Positions 7,436-15,951 of a DNA stretch of 39,994 nt are shown here, piece after piece; the stretch's first letter is position 1, and each line of letters opens with the position of its first letter. A program made the position numbers and the translations under genes. The stretch is from CAZTDD01 sp964612675 (GTDB lineage: Bacteria; Hinthialibacterota; Hinthialibacteria; Hinthialibacterales; JAKPRU01): contig CAZTDD010000056.1 of the NCBI GenBank assembly GCA_964612675.1, positions 1 to 39,994 of the forward strand, written 5' to 3'. The notes beneath the pieces are model-generated. The model worked only from the letters and a program-made list of their open reading frames with translations. It did no database searches and had not been told where the DNA came from.

Positions 7436-8687
7436 CGTGGTGAATCCCGAGGATATCGCCGATAAACTCGATCTGGTCGACCGAGCGATCGTCGCGCGCA
7501 GCCTCTTTGAGATGCAAGATCGGATGCTGAAGAATTCTCCTGACCAGGGTCTTCGAAAAAGCATCGACCACTTTGAAATCCTTCTTGGACAACGCCGACT
7601 TCAGAGGTCCGATCTCGGTTTTTCGTATCTCTTCCAACATGCTTTGGAGTTGTTCGATTGTGGGAGCAGCCCGATGCGTTTTGAACCAATCGACAAACTC
7701 GTCGCGCTCTTCCCGCACGATTTCGTAGCCCTTATGGATCTCATCATGACGACGTAGGCGGTTTGCTTCTACCAGATCCTCCAGATCGTCAATGTTATGA
7801 AGCGAAACTTGTTCAATCTCCTGCACGTCGGGTGCGATATCGCGCGGTACGCCGAGATCGATGCAAACCAAGGGTTTTGCGCGGTCTTCTACGACGGGTT
7901 CCAGCTGCTCCCCCGAGAAGAGATGCTCATCCGCCATCGTCGCGGTCACAACAACGTCCGCATCGCCCAACTGATAGAACAATTGCCCGAACTCAAACGC
8001 TTCCGATTGGAACCGTTGCGCAAGTTCTTCGGCACGAGCAAATGTTCGATTGGTGATTCGCAGTTTCCCAATTCCACGCTCGATCAGGTGGCGCGCGACC
8101 AACTGTCCGGTCTCGCCCGCCCCAACCAGGATCGCCGTCGCGGAATCCAATTTACCAAGAACCCGTTGCACAAGATCGCAGGCGGCGAAACTCACGGACA
8201 AGCTGCCCTGGCTGATACCGGTCGAACTCCGCACACGTTTGCTGACCGCGAAGGAACAGTGAAGAAGACGATTCAAAAGCCGACCGTTGCAACGACATGA
8301 ACAGGACATCGAATACGCGTCTTTTACCTGCGACGTGATCTGCGTTTCACCCACCACCATCGAATCGAGGCCTGCACAAACGCGGAAAATGTGTTCCACG
8401 GCATCCCCGTCCTTGAACGTGTAGGTGTGTGCGCGGATTTCCTCTTCCGGGATTTCCTTGCGCTCTGAGAGGAATCGAATCAATAGTCCCGGATCGACAC
8501 GGCCATTCTCGAAAACAGCCAGGATTTCCGTGCGGTTGCACGTCGAGAGCAAAAGACACTCTTTGACGTCTTCATGTTTGCGCAAACGAAGCAACGCACG
8601 TTCTTGATCTTCGGGCGAAAACGCAACCCGTTCCCGAATCGAAACGGGCGCTGTTTTATGACTCAGTCCAACGAGGACAAGATGCAT
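7428..8687 (-). CDS. hemA: Glutamyl-tRNA reductase
   Basis: It reduces glutamyl-tRNA to glutamate-1-semialdehyde with NADPH, the first step of the C5 route. 419 residues. The N-terminal catalytic domain has GLSHKTAPVSIRERVAF and the nucleophile C50 in LLSTCNRTE. The region GLDSMVVGETQITSQVKDAY is the family signature, and AILVGAGETGQLVARHL opens the NADPH domain. The segment after VKDAY (SMSCSCRCNGRLL) is unusually cysteine-rich. The start overlaps the 3' end of the sirC-like gene by 25 bp and the stop overlaps hemC by 8 bp, so these genes are coupled. Confidence 0.96.
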   Translation of the reverse strand: MHLVLVGLSHKTAPVSIRERVAFSPEDQERALLRLRKHEDVKECLLLSTCNRTEILAVFENGRVDPGLLIRFLSERKEIPEEEIRAHTYTFKDGDAVEHIFRVCAGLDSMVVGETQITSQVKDAYSMSCSCRCNGRLLNRLLHCSFAVSKRVRSSTGISQGSLSVSFAACDLVQRVLGKLDSATAILVGAGETGQLVARHLIERGIGKLRITNRTFARAEELAQRFQSEAFEFGQLFYQLGDADVVVTATMADEHLFSGEQLEPVVEDRAKPLVCIDLGVPRDIAPDVQEIEQVSLHNIDDLEDLVEANRLRRHDEIHKGYEIVREERDEFVDWFKTHRAAPTIEQLQSMLEEIRKTEIGPLKSALSKKDFKVVDAFSKTLVRRILQHPILHLKEAARDDRSVDQIEFIGDILGIHHDE

Positions 8688-9304
8688 TTCTTTGCTACCT
8701 CTTCAGCGAGGTCCTCCTTCCCGTCTACAAAGTAGTGAATGAGATCGAGTTCAATTAGCTGCATAGCCGCGGAATACCGTTTGTCGGGATCGTCATGAAA
8801 ATGCTCCCGGATCCACTCCCGCATTCGACCGAGAAAATCGACATAGGGACCGTATTCCGGACCGAATCGAAGTTCGAGTTCTTCACGAAGTCTACGTGCC
8901 AATGCGGGCGATCGTCCTCCGGTTTGAATGGCGATCACAAGGTCTCCTCGCTGTACGATGGACGGAACCGTGAAAGTACATAATTCAGGCTGGTCCACGA
9001 CGTTAACGGGAATACCTGCTGCACGAGCATCCTCTGCAACCCGGCGGTTCGTTTCCATATCATCGGTTGCGGAAATCACTAATAGCATACCTTCCAAATC
9101 TCCGCGTTCGTAGGATTTCTCTTTCCATTCAATCTCACCATGGGCCGCGAGAGCCGTAAGTTCTGGTACAGCCTGGGGCGATACAGCGCGCACCTGCGCG
9201 TCGAAAGAGAGAAGCCCTTGGACCTTCCGCAGGGCAATCGTCCCGCCGCCCACGACAAGGCATGTCCCGCCGGATAGATCGAACACAATGGGGTATCCGG
9301 ACAC
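8663..9304 (-). CDS. Precorrin-2 dehydrogenase / siroheme synthase N-domain (CysG-B/Met8 type)
   Basis: An NAD-dependent precorrin-2 dehydrogenase that makes sirohydrochlorin. The protein begins near SGYPIVFDLSGGTCLVVGGGTIALRKVQGLL, with a GGG Rossmann loop, then NVVDQPELCTFTVPSIVQRGDLVIAIQTGGRSPALARRLREEL, the CysG-B/Met8 hallmark containing the family's conserved Asp. A GTG at 9304, four bases after GGAGGA, gives 213 residues, close to the family length; the open frame continues far upstream but antisense to hemL. It is the first gene of the minus-strand tetrapyrrole operon. Whether it also chelates iron, as yeast Met8p does, cannot be read from the sequence; no separate sirB-like chelatase is in the window. 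Confidence 0.9.
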   Translation of the reverse strand: MSGYPIVFDLSGGTCLVVGGGTIALRKVQGLLSFDAQVRAVSPQAVPELTALAAHGEIEWKEKSYERGDLEGMLLVISATDDMETNRRVAEDARAAGIPVNVVDQPELCTFTVPSIVQRGDLVIAIQTGGRSPALARRLREELELRFGPEYGPYVDFLGRMREWIREHFHDDPDKRYSAAMQLIELDLIHYFVDGKEDLAEEVAKKCILSSLD

Positions 9305-9373
9305 ACTTTCCTCCAAGTGCACAAGAATCGAAGCGTCGGATTTGGTAGCCTGTATTATCCTAAGGCAAGGATT

Positions 9374-9402
9374 ATCATACCCATATACGCTCAACGATCC
9401 AA
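9374..9402 (-). promoter_or_regulatory. Predicted sigma70 promoter of the tetrapyrrole operon
   Basis: On the minus strand, -35 TTGGAT (9397-9402), a 17-bp spacer and -10 TATGAT (9374-9379). This would start transcription about 60 bases before the sirC-like GTG. It lies in the 127-bp divergent gap with hemL. The -10 is good (5 of 6), the -35 weak. Confidence 0.45.
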
Positions 9403-9431
9403 ACCCACGAGGAGGAACATCACTGGTTATC

Positions 9432-10751
9432 ATGGGCAGATCCTCATCAGAAATCCATATCGCAGCAAAGAAACTGATCCCGGGTGGAGTCAACAGTCCG
9501 GTCCGAGCGGGACGCTCTGTCGGAAGAGATCTGCCGGTCATTGAACGCGGCAAAGGATGCCGCGTAAGGGATATTGAAGGTAACCAATATATCGATTTCA
9601 TCGGGTCATGGGGGCCGCTCATTCTCGGACATGCGCACCCGGAAGTTGTGGACGCCGTCAAAGCAGCGGCAGAAAACGGTCTAAGTTTCGGCATGCCGAC
9701 CGAGCGTGAACTGGAACTCGCCGAACTTGTCGTCTCCATGGTTCCGTCTGTCGAGCTTGTCCGGTTGGTGAACTCGGGTACCGAGGCCACGATGAGCGCT
9801 ATCCGGCTCGCACGGTCATTTACCGAACGCGACAAGATCATCATCTGTTCCGGCGGGTATCACGGACATGTGGACGCTCTTCTCGCTTCCGCAGGATCGG
9901 GCATGGCGACACTCTCGATTCCCGCGACTCCCGGCGTTCCCCGCGCTGTGGTCAACGACACCATCATCGTTCCCTTCAACGATGTCGACGCAGTCAAGAA
10001 AGCCTATGATGAAAATAAGGGCGAAATCGCCGCCCAGATAATCGAGCCGGTCGCAGGCAATATGGGAGTGATTCCACCAAAAGAAGGATACCTGCAGGCG
10101 TTGCGGGACCTCACGCAAAAGGAAGGCTCTCTGTTGGTCCTCGATGAAGTGATGACTGGATTCCGTGTCGCGATGGGCGGTGCCCAGGAGCGATACGGCG
10201 TCACGCCTGACCTGACAACGCTGGGAAAAATCATCGGCGGCGGTCTTCCGGTCGGCGCATACGGGGGACGTGCGGAAATCATGTCCCGTGTCGCGCCTAC
10301 TGGAGACGTCTACCAAGCGGGAACGCTGAGCGGCAATCCGTTGGCAACCGCGGCAGGGAAAGCAACTCTCGCTTATCTCAAGAATAATGATCCGTATTCC
10401 GAATTGGAGAAGAAATCTGCTTTATTTTCAGAGGGAATAGCGGCAGCGTTCAAAGAAGCGGGGCTCCCGTGTCAATGGAATCGGGTCGGGTCCATGATGA
10501 CCTTCTTCTGCACAGACACGCCGGTAGAGAATTTCGATACAGCCAAGACATCGAATACGGAGATGTTCGCGGCCTTCTGGAGATTGATGTGTCAAAACGG
10601 TGTGATGCTCGCTCCCTCTCAATTCGAGGCGGCATTTGTCAGTACAGCACACACCAAGGAAGATATCGAGCAAACCATTCGAATTGCGGATCGAGTCTGT
10701 GCCGAACTGGCAAAAACACCCAAGGACAAACTGACCGAAGTCGGGAAATAG
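9432..10751 (+). CDS. hemL: Glutamate-1-semialdehyde 2,1-aminomutase
   Basis: A PLP enzyme making 5-aminolevulinate from the HemA product. 439 residues from the ATG at 9432. Motifs: KKLIPGGVNSPVRAG at the N-terminus, LVNSGTEATMSAIRLAR (PLP phosphate), SGGYHGHVDALL, VLDEVMTGFRV and the PLP lysine K266 in TTLGKIIGGGLPVGAYGG. The AGGAGG at 9410-9415 is 16 bases from this ATG but only seven from an in-frame CTG at 9423, so a start three codons upstream is possible. It is divergent from the operon carrying the next steps. Confidence 0.96.
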   Translation: MGRSSSEIHIAAKKLIPGGVNSPVRAGRSVGRDLPVIERGKGCRVRDIEGNQYIDFIGSWGPLILGHAHPEVVDAVKAAAENGLSFGMPTERELELAELVVSMVPSVELVRLVNSGTEATMSAIRLARSFTERDKIIICSGGYHGHVDALLASAGSGMATLSIPATPGVPRAVVNDTIIVPFNDVDAVKKAYDENKGEIAAQIIEPVAGNMGVIPPKEGYLQALRDLTQKEGSLLVLDEVMTGFRVAMGGAQERYGVTPDLTTLGKIIGGGLPVGAYGGRAEIMSRVAPTGDVYQAGTLSGNPLATAAGKATLAYLKNNDPYSELEKKSALFSEGIAAAFKEAGLPCQWNRVGSMMTFFCTDTPVENFDTAKTSNTEMFAAFWRLMCQNGVMLAPSQFEAAFVSTAHTKEDIEQTIRIADRVCAELAKTPKDKLTEVGK

Positions 10752-10774
10752 AAACGCCTCCGGCCGGCAATCCA

Positions 10775-11368
10775 TCACCCGATCCGCCAAATACCCCCGA
10801 TGCTCTGAATGCCGTTGCTGGGAGCGTAAGGCATCATCCAACAGGCCGTATCTTCACCCCGCCATCCGTAATTCATTGAGGGGCCAACCGAGTAAATCTG
10901 CCACTTCGCACTGCGGAACAGATGCTCAAAAGGCAGCCCCGGCTCCCATGAGTTAATTCCTTCGTTGTACTTTCGATTCAGGAAAAACAGCCCCTTATCG
11001 TACTCCTCCGGATTCGAGATCGGAGTCCATCCCTCCCATTTGAACTTGCTGTTGAATGGATCGAATGGCACGGAGGACATGTAGGCGACCGGGGTTGTCA
11101 GATGCTTTCCGGCGGACGGGTGGCCTTCCCAATTCAGCGAAAAATGGACATAGACACCTGAGCGAGCGTCCGGCGGATACTCATTCGTGTCCATGTGGTA
11201 GGTTTCCAATGCGGTTCCGACCGCGTTCGCATCGGCCTCGACCCGAGCAACTTTGGCGCGTATCTGCGCGTTTAGGAAGTTCGGCACCGCGATCGCAGCA
11301 AGAATCCCAATAATCGCCACCACGATAAGAAGTTCGATCAAAGTGAAAGCATCTCGTTTGAAAGCCAT
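10775..11368 (-). CDS. Prepilin-like protein with type IV N-terminal methylation motif
   Basis: A 197-residue pseudopilin-like protein. The N-terminus MAFKRDAFTLIELLIVVAI is the prepilin peptidase and methylation signal (cleavage before F, Glu at +5), followed by the hydrophobic assembly helix GILAAIAVPNFLNAQIRAKVARVEAD. The remainder (TALETYHMDTNEYPPDARSG onward) resembles the GspG-like head domain found in multiple copies in Planctomycetes/Hydrogenedentes-type genomes. It would be exported and anchored in the inner membrane or a pilus-like fibre. No pilus assembly genes are nearby. GTGAGGA precedes the ATG. It converges on hemL with a 23-bp gap. Confidence 0.85.
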   Translation of the reverse strand: MAFKRDAFTLIELLIVVAIIGILAAIAVPNFLNAQIRAKVARVEADANAVGTALETYHMDTNEYPPDARSGVYVHFSLNWEGHPSAGKHLTTPVAYMSSVPFDPFNSKFKWEGWTPISNPEEYDKGLFFLNRKYNEGINSWEPGLPFEHLFRSAKWQIYSVGPSMNYGWRGEDTACWMMPYAPSNGIQSIGGIWRIG

Positions 11369-11530
11369 TCCTCACCTCAGATAACCGATGCAAGATCTCC
11401 TATTTCACCTTAAGTGTCACAGGCCGCAGGAGAAATGTCAATAACTGAAGCCGCTTCGTTTTCGACTTTCAGGCCGCGAAGGACGAACGAAAACGGCCCG
11501 GCGATTCACCAAAGGGAACTGAATCAGAGG

Positions 11531-11559
11531 TTGACACGAAGGTTTCATTTTAATATATT
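11531..11559 (+). promoter_or_regulatory. Strong sigma70-like promoter for the SPFH gene
   Basis: TTGACA (11531-11536), a 17-bp spacer, then TATATT (11554-11559): perfect -35, good -10, consensus spacing, in an AT-rich stretch. Predicted transcription start is about 35 bases before the SPFH ATG, and GAGGAGG sits just before that ATG. The rest of 11369-11600 holds no gene I can support. Confidence 0.75.
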
Positions 11560-11600
11560 TCTGATATCATATACATATCATAGCAAAGAGGAGGTCTATC

Positions 11601-12482
11601 ATGACCGAGGAGAATTCATTCAGTCCAACATCCGGCTGGAGCGTGCTGTCTGCAAACATCACCATGTACCTGTTCGTTATCTTCTTTTTGATCTGGGGTA
11701 TCGTCCAGATCAACGCACGTAGCAATCCATGGGCGTGGATTCTGGGAGGCGTTTTTCTCATAGTGGCGATCCTTACAAGCATCGGCTTCTTCATCTTGCA
11801 GCCGAATCAGGCGGGGGCGATGGTTCTGTTCGGCAACTACAAAGGCACCGTCAAGGCGAACGGCTTCTTCTGGCGAAATCCATTCATGTCCGTACAGAAG
11901 ATTTCATTGCGATCCAGAAACCTCGACGGCGAAAAGCTCAAAGTGAATGACAAGGGCGGCAACCCAATAGAGATTGCTGCGGTGGTTGTCTGGAAAGTCG
12001 AGAACACGGTCCAGGCGCTGTTCGATGTGGATGACTATCTCGACTATGTCACCACACAAAGCGACGCGGCTGTGCGTTATTTGGCTGGTTTTTATCACTA
12101 CGACACCGACGAGCCGGACGAGATCTCCTTGCGGGACAGTAAAGATGAGGTGAGTGAGAAATTGTCTCGCGAACTACAGGATCGGCTCGAGAAAGCGGGG
12201 GTTATTGTGGAGGAAGCGCGAATCAGCCACCTCGCGTATGCGTCCGAAATCGCGGGCGCGATGCTCCGGCGACAACAAGCCCAGGCGGTGGTGGCGGCTC
12301 GTCAGAAGATTGTCGAGGGAGCTGTCGGTATGGTCGACATGGCACTCGCCATGTTGGGAGAGAAGGAAATTGTCCACCTGGATGAAGAACGAAAGGCCGC
12401 GATGATCAGCAATCTACTCGTCGTCCTTTGCGGCGAGGAAGCCGCGCATCCCATCGTCAACACCGGGACCCTGTATTCGTAG
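11601..12482 (+). CDS. Membrane SPFH (band 7) domain protein
   Basis: A 293-residue membrane-anchored SPFH protein. Two hydrophobic segments at about residues 20-42 and 46-70 are followed by the band 7 fold: LQPNQAGAMVLFGNYKGTVKANGFFWRNPF, SLRSRNLDGEKLKVNDKGGNPIEIAAVVVWKV and the coiled region RQQAQAVVAARQKIVEGAVGMVD. The end NLLVVLCGEEAAHPIVNTGTLY is typical of one bacterial SPFH subfamily. SPFH proteins form large oligomeric rings or microdomains at the membrane. It is 10 bp upstream of an Arc-type gene, a pairing I recall from many bacteria. Function undefined; membrane organisation or protein quality control is an inference. Confidence 0.92.
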   Translation: MTEENSFSPTSGWSVLSANITMYLFVIFFLIWGIVQINARSNPWAWILGGVFLIVAILTSIGFFILQPNQAGAMVLFGNYKGTVKANGFFWRNPFMSVQKISLRSRNLDGEKLKVNDKGGNPIEIAAVVVWKVENTVQALFDVDDYLDYVTTQSDAAVRYLAGFYHYDTDEPDEISLRDSKDEVSEKLSRELQDRLEKAGVIVEEARISHLAYASEIAGAMLRRQQAQAVVAARQKIVEGAVGMVDMALAMLGEKEIVHLDEERKAAMISNLLVVLCGEEAAHPIVNTGTLYS

Positions 12483-12492
12483 AAGGGGATTT

Positions 12493-12699
12493 ATGGCGGA
12501 ACGAAAGAAATTCTTATTACGTTTGGACCCAAAGCTGTGGGAGGAACTCGCTGCTTGGGCGGATCAAGAACTCCGCAGCGTGAATGGGCAAATCGAGTTC
12601 ATCCTCCGGGAAGCGGTGAATCGCAGGAAAAGACGATTGACCGGCGAACCCGAGAGACAAGGAGACGACTCTGCGGTTTGCGAGGATCGTCCTGAATAA
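12493..12699 (+). CDS. Arc/ribbon-helix-helix-type small protein paired with SPFH
   Basis: A 68-residue protein: KKFLLRLDPKLWEELAAWADQELRSVNGQIEFILREAVNRR is a ribbon-helix-helix fold of the Arc type (beta strand FLLRLD, then two helices). The tail (about 50-68) is acidic and probably disordered. It follows the SPFH gene by 10 bp and so is co-transcribed. It could be an autoregulator of the pair or, as the strand-helix-helix is common to antitoxins, a HicB-C-like or antitoxin-like protein; there is no toxin beside it. Confidence 0.8.
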   Translation: MAERKKFLLRLDPKLWEELAAWADQELRSVNGQIEFILREAVNRRKRRLTGEPERQGDDSAVCEDRPE

Positions 12700-12806
12700 G
12701 CCATTCAGACAAGACCGCTCCGGCGTCGTTGACTCTGCTGTACCGCTTGTAGATAATCGAAGTCAGTTTGATTCGCAGCGGAACAAACACAGAGAGGAAC
12801 TCCCCC

Positions 12807-13853
12807 GTGCAAGCTGCATTTCTGATCGGCCCCCAACAAATTGAAATCCGCAACACGCCCGAGCCGGAACTACCCGAAGACGGCCTCATCCTTCAGGTTG
12901 AAACATGCGGTGTCTGCGGTTCCGATATCAGGCGCTGGAAAGAAGGGCCTCCGAAAGGAGTGGAGGGGATCATCCCCGGTCACGAAGCGGCAGGTACGGT
13001 TATTGAAGTGGGGCCAAAGGTAAGTCGTTTTTCGGTTGGCGATCATCTCGCTGTCGGTCCGGATATTCATTGCGGCGTTTGCTATTACTGTGAGCGCGGA
13101 ATGTACAATCTCTGTGACGATTTACGGTTTCTCGGAATCACGCCGGGCTATCCCGGTGGTTTCGCGGAAAAGCTCCTTCTCACCAACGAAGTCTTGGAAA
13201 ACGGAATCGTCCACAAAATGCCGCCGGGCACCACATTCAAAGAAGGCGCGTTGGCGGAACTTTGTTGTTCCGTTCTGGCGAATCACGAGAAACTTGGCAC
13301 AAGTCTCAATGACACCGTCGTTGTTCTCGGAGCCGGGCCCGCAGGGTGCCTGCACGCAGTGATCGCGAAAGCGCGAGGAGCCAATCTCATCGTCTCCGAG
13401 TGCAGCGAATATCGAAAGGCAATCGTTGCACGCTTCAAACCCGACCTGATCGTTAATCCGGAACAGGAAAACGTCATCGAGTCAGTACGAGAATTCACTG
13501 GCGGCCTCGGTGCCGATATTGTTATCTGCGCTAATCCAATTGCGGAAACCCAAACAGAGGCAATCAGCATGGTTCGAAAGGCGGGAACCGTTGTTCTCTT
13601 CGGCGGGTTACCGAAGGCAAGTCCCATGACGACTCTCGACAGTAACCGTATCCATTACGGTGAGATCGTGGTTGTCGGTGCGTTCTCTTATCATCCTACA
13701 CATCACGAAAGAGCATTGGATTTGCTTCGCAAGAAGGTTATTCCAGCGGATTCAATAGTAACGCACACGCTGTCGCTCGATAGAATCGACGAGGCGTTTC
13801 AAATCGCTGCAAGCGGAACCGGACTCAAAGTCATCGCGACAATGAACATATGA
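12807..13853 (+). CDS. Zinc-dependent medium-chain alcohol/polyol dehydrogenase
   Basis: A 348-residue MDR oxidoreductase. Starting at the GTG at 12807 (AGAGGA seven bases before), it has catalytic-zinc ligands in VETCGVCGSD and GHEAAG, structural-zinc cysteines C89, C92, C95 and C103 (HCGVCYYCERGMYNLC), and an NAD(P) domain with VVVLGAGPAGCLHAV. The family includes sorbitol, threonine and galactitol dehydrogenases; the substrate is not readable. The stop overlaps the sulfatase ATG (ATGA), so the two are translationally coupled, hinting at oxidation of a sugar or alcohol freed by the sulfatase. Confidence 0.93.
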   Translation: MQAAFLIGPQQIEIRNTPEPELPEDGLILQVETCGVCGSDIRRWKEGPPKGVEGIIPGHEAAGTVIEVGPKVSRFSVGDHLAVGPDIHCGVCYYCERGMYNLCDDLRFLGITPGYPGGFAEKLLLTNEVLENGIVHKMPPGTTFKEGALAELCCSVLANHEKLGTSLNDTVVVLGAGPAGCLHAVIAKARGANLIVSECSEYRKAIVARFKPDLIVNPEQENVIESVREFTGGLGADIVICANPIAETQTEAISMVRKAGTVVLFGGLPKASPMTTLDSNRIHYGEIVVVGAFSYHPTHHERALDLLRKKVIPADSIVTHTLSLDRIDEAFQIAASGTGLKVIATMNI

Positions 13854-15232
13854 ATAGCTGCATGAAAAGAATAACCCGCAGAGAGGCGATCCGGGATCTG
13901 GCTGCTGTCACCGGGGGGACGTACGCCGCAGGATGTGCATCCGTCCAAAAGACAAAATCCGTGGAACGACCGAATGTTTTGTTCGTTTTGACAGACGACC
14001 AACATTTCCGTGCGTTGGGCGCTGCGGGAAATCCTGAGGTTCGCACACCGAACATCGACCGGCTGGCGAAGGATGGAACCTATTTCACTCGCTGTCATGT
14101 CTCGAATCCGATCTGTACGCCGAGCAGAGCGGCGATGCTGACCGGCCAGTACGGATTTCATAACGGCGTCACATTTTTCGGGCAGACAATCAACCCCGGC
14201 ACACCGACAATCGGTCCGCTACTTATGCAACAGGGATACAGAACAGGGTACGTCGGGAAGTGGCATAACGACCACCGTCCGACCCACTACGGATTCGAGT
14301 ATATGCGAAACGTCTTTCTGGGCGGCATGCATGATTATGAGAGTATTCCCGTCGTGCAGGGCTCCCGAGACAGGCCACAAGAAATCTATCGCAATCCTAC
14401 GGAGGTTTTTACGGACGGTGCACTGGATTTGCTCGAAGGCCCGTTACAGGATCCTTTCGCGCTATTCCTGTGCTACACCGCCCCCCATGATCCCCGCACG
14501 CCTCCGCCGGAGTACGAGGCGCTTTATCCGCCGGAGCAAGTGACTCTGCCTCCGAATTTCATGCCGATGCCCCGCTTCGATACCGGCACTCTCGGCATTC
14601 GGGACGAAAGACTCCTCGAACGACCGTTAGATCCGTTGGAGGTACGGCGCGAGATCGGCCGGTACTACGCAATGATTACCCACATCGACGATCAACTGGG
14701 GCGAGTCTTCAGGTTCCTGGACCAATCAGGGCGGCTGAGAAATACCGTCATTGTTTTCGCGGGTGATAACGGTCTCACCCTTGGCGCACATGGACTCCTC
14801 GGAAAGCAGACAATGTACGAAGAAGGAATCCGCGTTCCTCTAATCATTCGCGGTCCCGGCATCCGGACGGGCCATCGGTGTCACGCTTTGGTGGACCTGA
14901 TGGACATCATGCCGACAATGTGCGATTTCACAGGCGCCGATATCCCGCCGGAAGTGGATGGTATGAGTTTGGAGCCTTTCACTGCAGGCAGGGAAACCAA
15001 GGAACGTGAATCGATTTTCTGTCACTATGAAGACTTGTTTCGGATGGTGAAGACTGATCGCTATAAACTGATCCTCCATTTACGGACGGACCGTGAGGAG
15101 ATGTTCGATTTATACTCCGACCCTCTCGAGTTGCGCGATTTGTCCCGTTCCCGAAGGCACCAGGCCATCCAGGGAAAGCTCCGGCGCTTGCTCGCAGATT
15201 GGCGGAAGAAGGCGGGGGAGAAGAGATCTTAG
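13850..15232 (+). CDS. Exported type I (formylglycine) sulfatase
   Basis: A 460-residue arylsulfatase-superfamily enzyme hydrolysing an organic sulfate ester. The formylglycine site is C89-T-P-S-R93 in NPICTPSRAAMLTGQ, a Cys-type site needing FGly-generating enzyme or anSME, neither of which is in the window. Metal ligands: VLTDDQH (D49, D50) and FAGDNGLTLG. The N-terminus has a twin-arginine-like ITRREAIRD, a short hydrophobic run and a lipobox-like YAAGC (C29), suggesting Tat export and perhaps lipid anchoring. Its ATG overlaps the dehydrogenase stop. Family resemblance is to choline- and iduronate-type sulfatases; substrate unknown. Confidence 0.93.
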   Translation: MNSCMKRITRREAIRDLAAVTGGTYAAGCASVQKTKSVERPNVLFVLTDDQHFRALGAAGNPEVRTPNIDRLAKDGTYFTRCHVSNPICTPSRAAMLTGQYGFHNGVTFFGQTINPGTPTIGPLLMQQGYRTGYVGKWHNDHRPTHYGFEYMRNVFLGGMHDYESIPVVQGSRDRPQEIYRNPTEVFTDGALDLLEGPLQDPFALFLCYTAPHDPRTPPPEYEALYPPEQVTLPPNFMPMPRFDTGTLGIRDERLLERPLDPLEVRREIGRYYAMITHIDDQLGRVFRFLDQSGRLRNTVIVFAGDNGLTLGAHGLLGKQTMYEEGIRVPLIIRGPGIRTGHRCHALVDLMDIMPTMCDFTGADIPPEVDGMSLEPFTAGRETKERESIFCHYEDLFRMVKTDRYKLILHLRTDREEMFDLYSDPLELRDLSRSRRHQAIQGKLRRLLADWRKKAGEKRS

Positions 15233-15288
15233 ACACGGCCACCAGGTTGCAGCTGTATCAATTATGGAATTCCCATTCTAGATCGCTC

Positions 15289-15951
15289 TCACTGCTGATA
15301 TTGATCGGGTGAAAGATCGCGAAGAAAATCGACGAACGGTTTGAAACATTGCGGGCATTTTTCAGCAACATCCCAATATTGACTGTTGCCAAGAATAACG
15401 GGCGCATCCACAGTGTCTTTGTATTTCATTTTTTGCTGCCGAAAGAGCTCAGCGACAATGTGTTTCGGGGGTTTGCCATGATTTTGATCCTCTACGGGCT
15501 CAATCCAATTTCGTTCGATTCTTCCTATTCCGAGACGATTCATTAGCGCATGTTCAGAAGCAAGAATAAGCGTTTCCAAATCATACTTGAAACAGAAGAC
15601 GAAGAATCGGTGTTCCAGTTTTCTGTCATAATCCGGTCGTTTCCTCTGAAGACTCTCGACGAATCTTTGTTGTATTCCACATTCCATTTCCTCGACACTT
15701 TTGTGTGGAAACCCTTTATTCGGGGGATAAAGATCGGGAACGAGTGCGACAATTGAATGAGGGGCATTCAAGATGATGTTGGCGGCTTTCTGCGGTGTCT
15801 TGATGAGAAGCGTTTTCTTAGCGTCCCCTCCGGATACAGGGAAAAACCGGATCTCGATACCCTTATTGCTCTGTTCGCGTATAAGTGGTGCTAACAAAGC
15901 CTCCATGGCGGCCTTATCAGAGGGTCCCTCCACGTACACAATCACTTTCAC
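15289..15951 (-). CDS. DUF4276/TOPRIM-like protein, partner of an AAA ATPase
   Basis: A 220-residue protein of the DUF4276 type. The N-terminus MKVIVYVEGPSDKAAMEALL has the TOPRIM-like acidic glutamate; IVALVPDLYPPN supplies an Asp, and FCFKYDLETLILASEHALM carries the conserved D-L-E (TOPRIM-like nuclease or RloB-like group). The C-terminal part includes HIVAELFRQQKMKYKDTVDAPVILG. The stop-start overlap with the AAA gene is 4 bp, so both form one operon. The pair recalls Abi/PARIS/RloB-like ATPase-plus-TOPRIM defence systems; activity here is inferred only. The sulfatase gene ends 56 bp away, convergent. Confidence 0.75.
   Translation of the reverse strand: MKVIVYVEGPSDKAAMEALLAPLIREQSNKGIEIRFFPVSGGDAKKTLLIKTPQKAANIILNAPHSIVALVPDLYPPNKGFPHKSVEEMECGIQQRFVESLQRKRPDYDRKLEHRFFVFCFKYDLETLILASEHALMNRLGIGRIERNWIEPVEDQNHGKPPKHIVAELFRQQKMKYKDTVDAPVILGNSQYWDVAEKCPQCFKPFVDFLRDLSPDQYQQ

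Noticed and set aside
7436..7564. Upstream extension of hemC
   Set aside because: It lies inside hemA; the ATG at 7435 gives the standard HemC start.
9305..9844. Upstream extension of the sirC-like gene
   Set aside because: It is antisense to hemL and lies outside the CysG-B family; the GTG at 9304 with GGAGGA is preferred.
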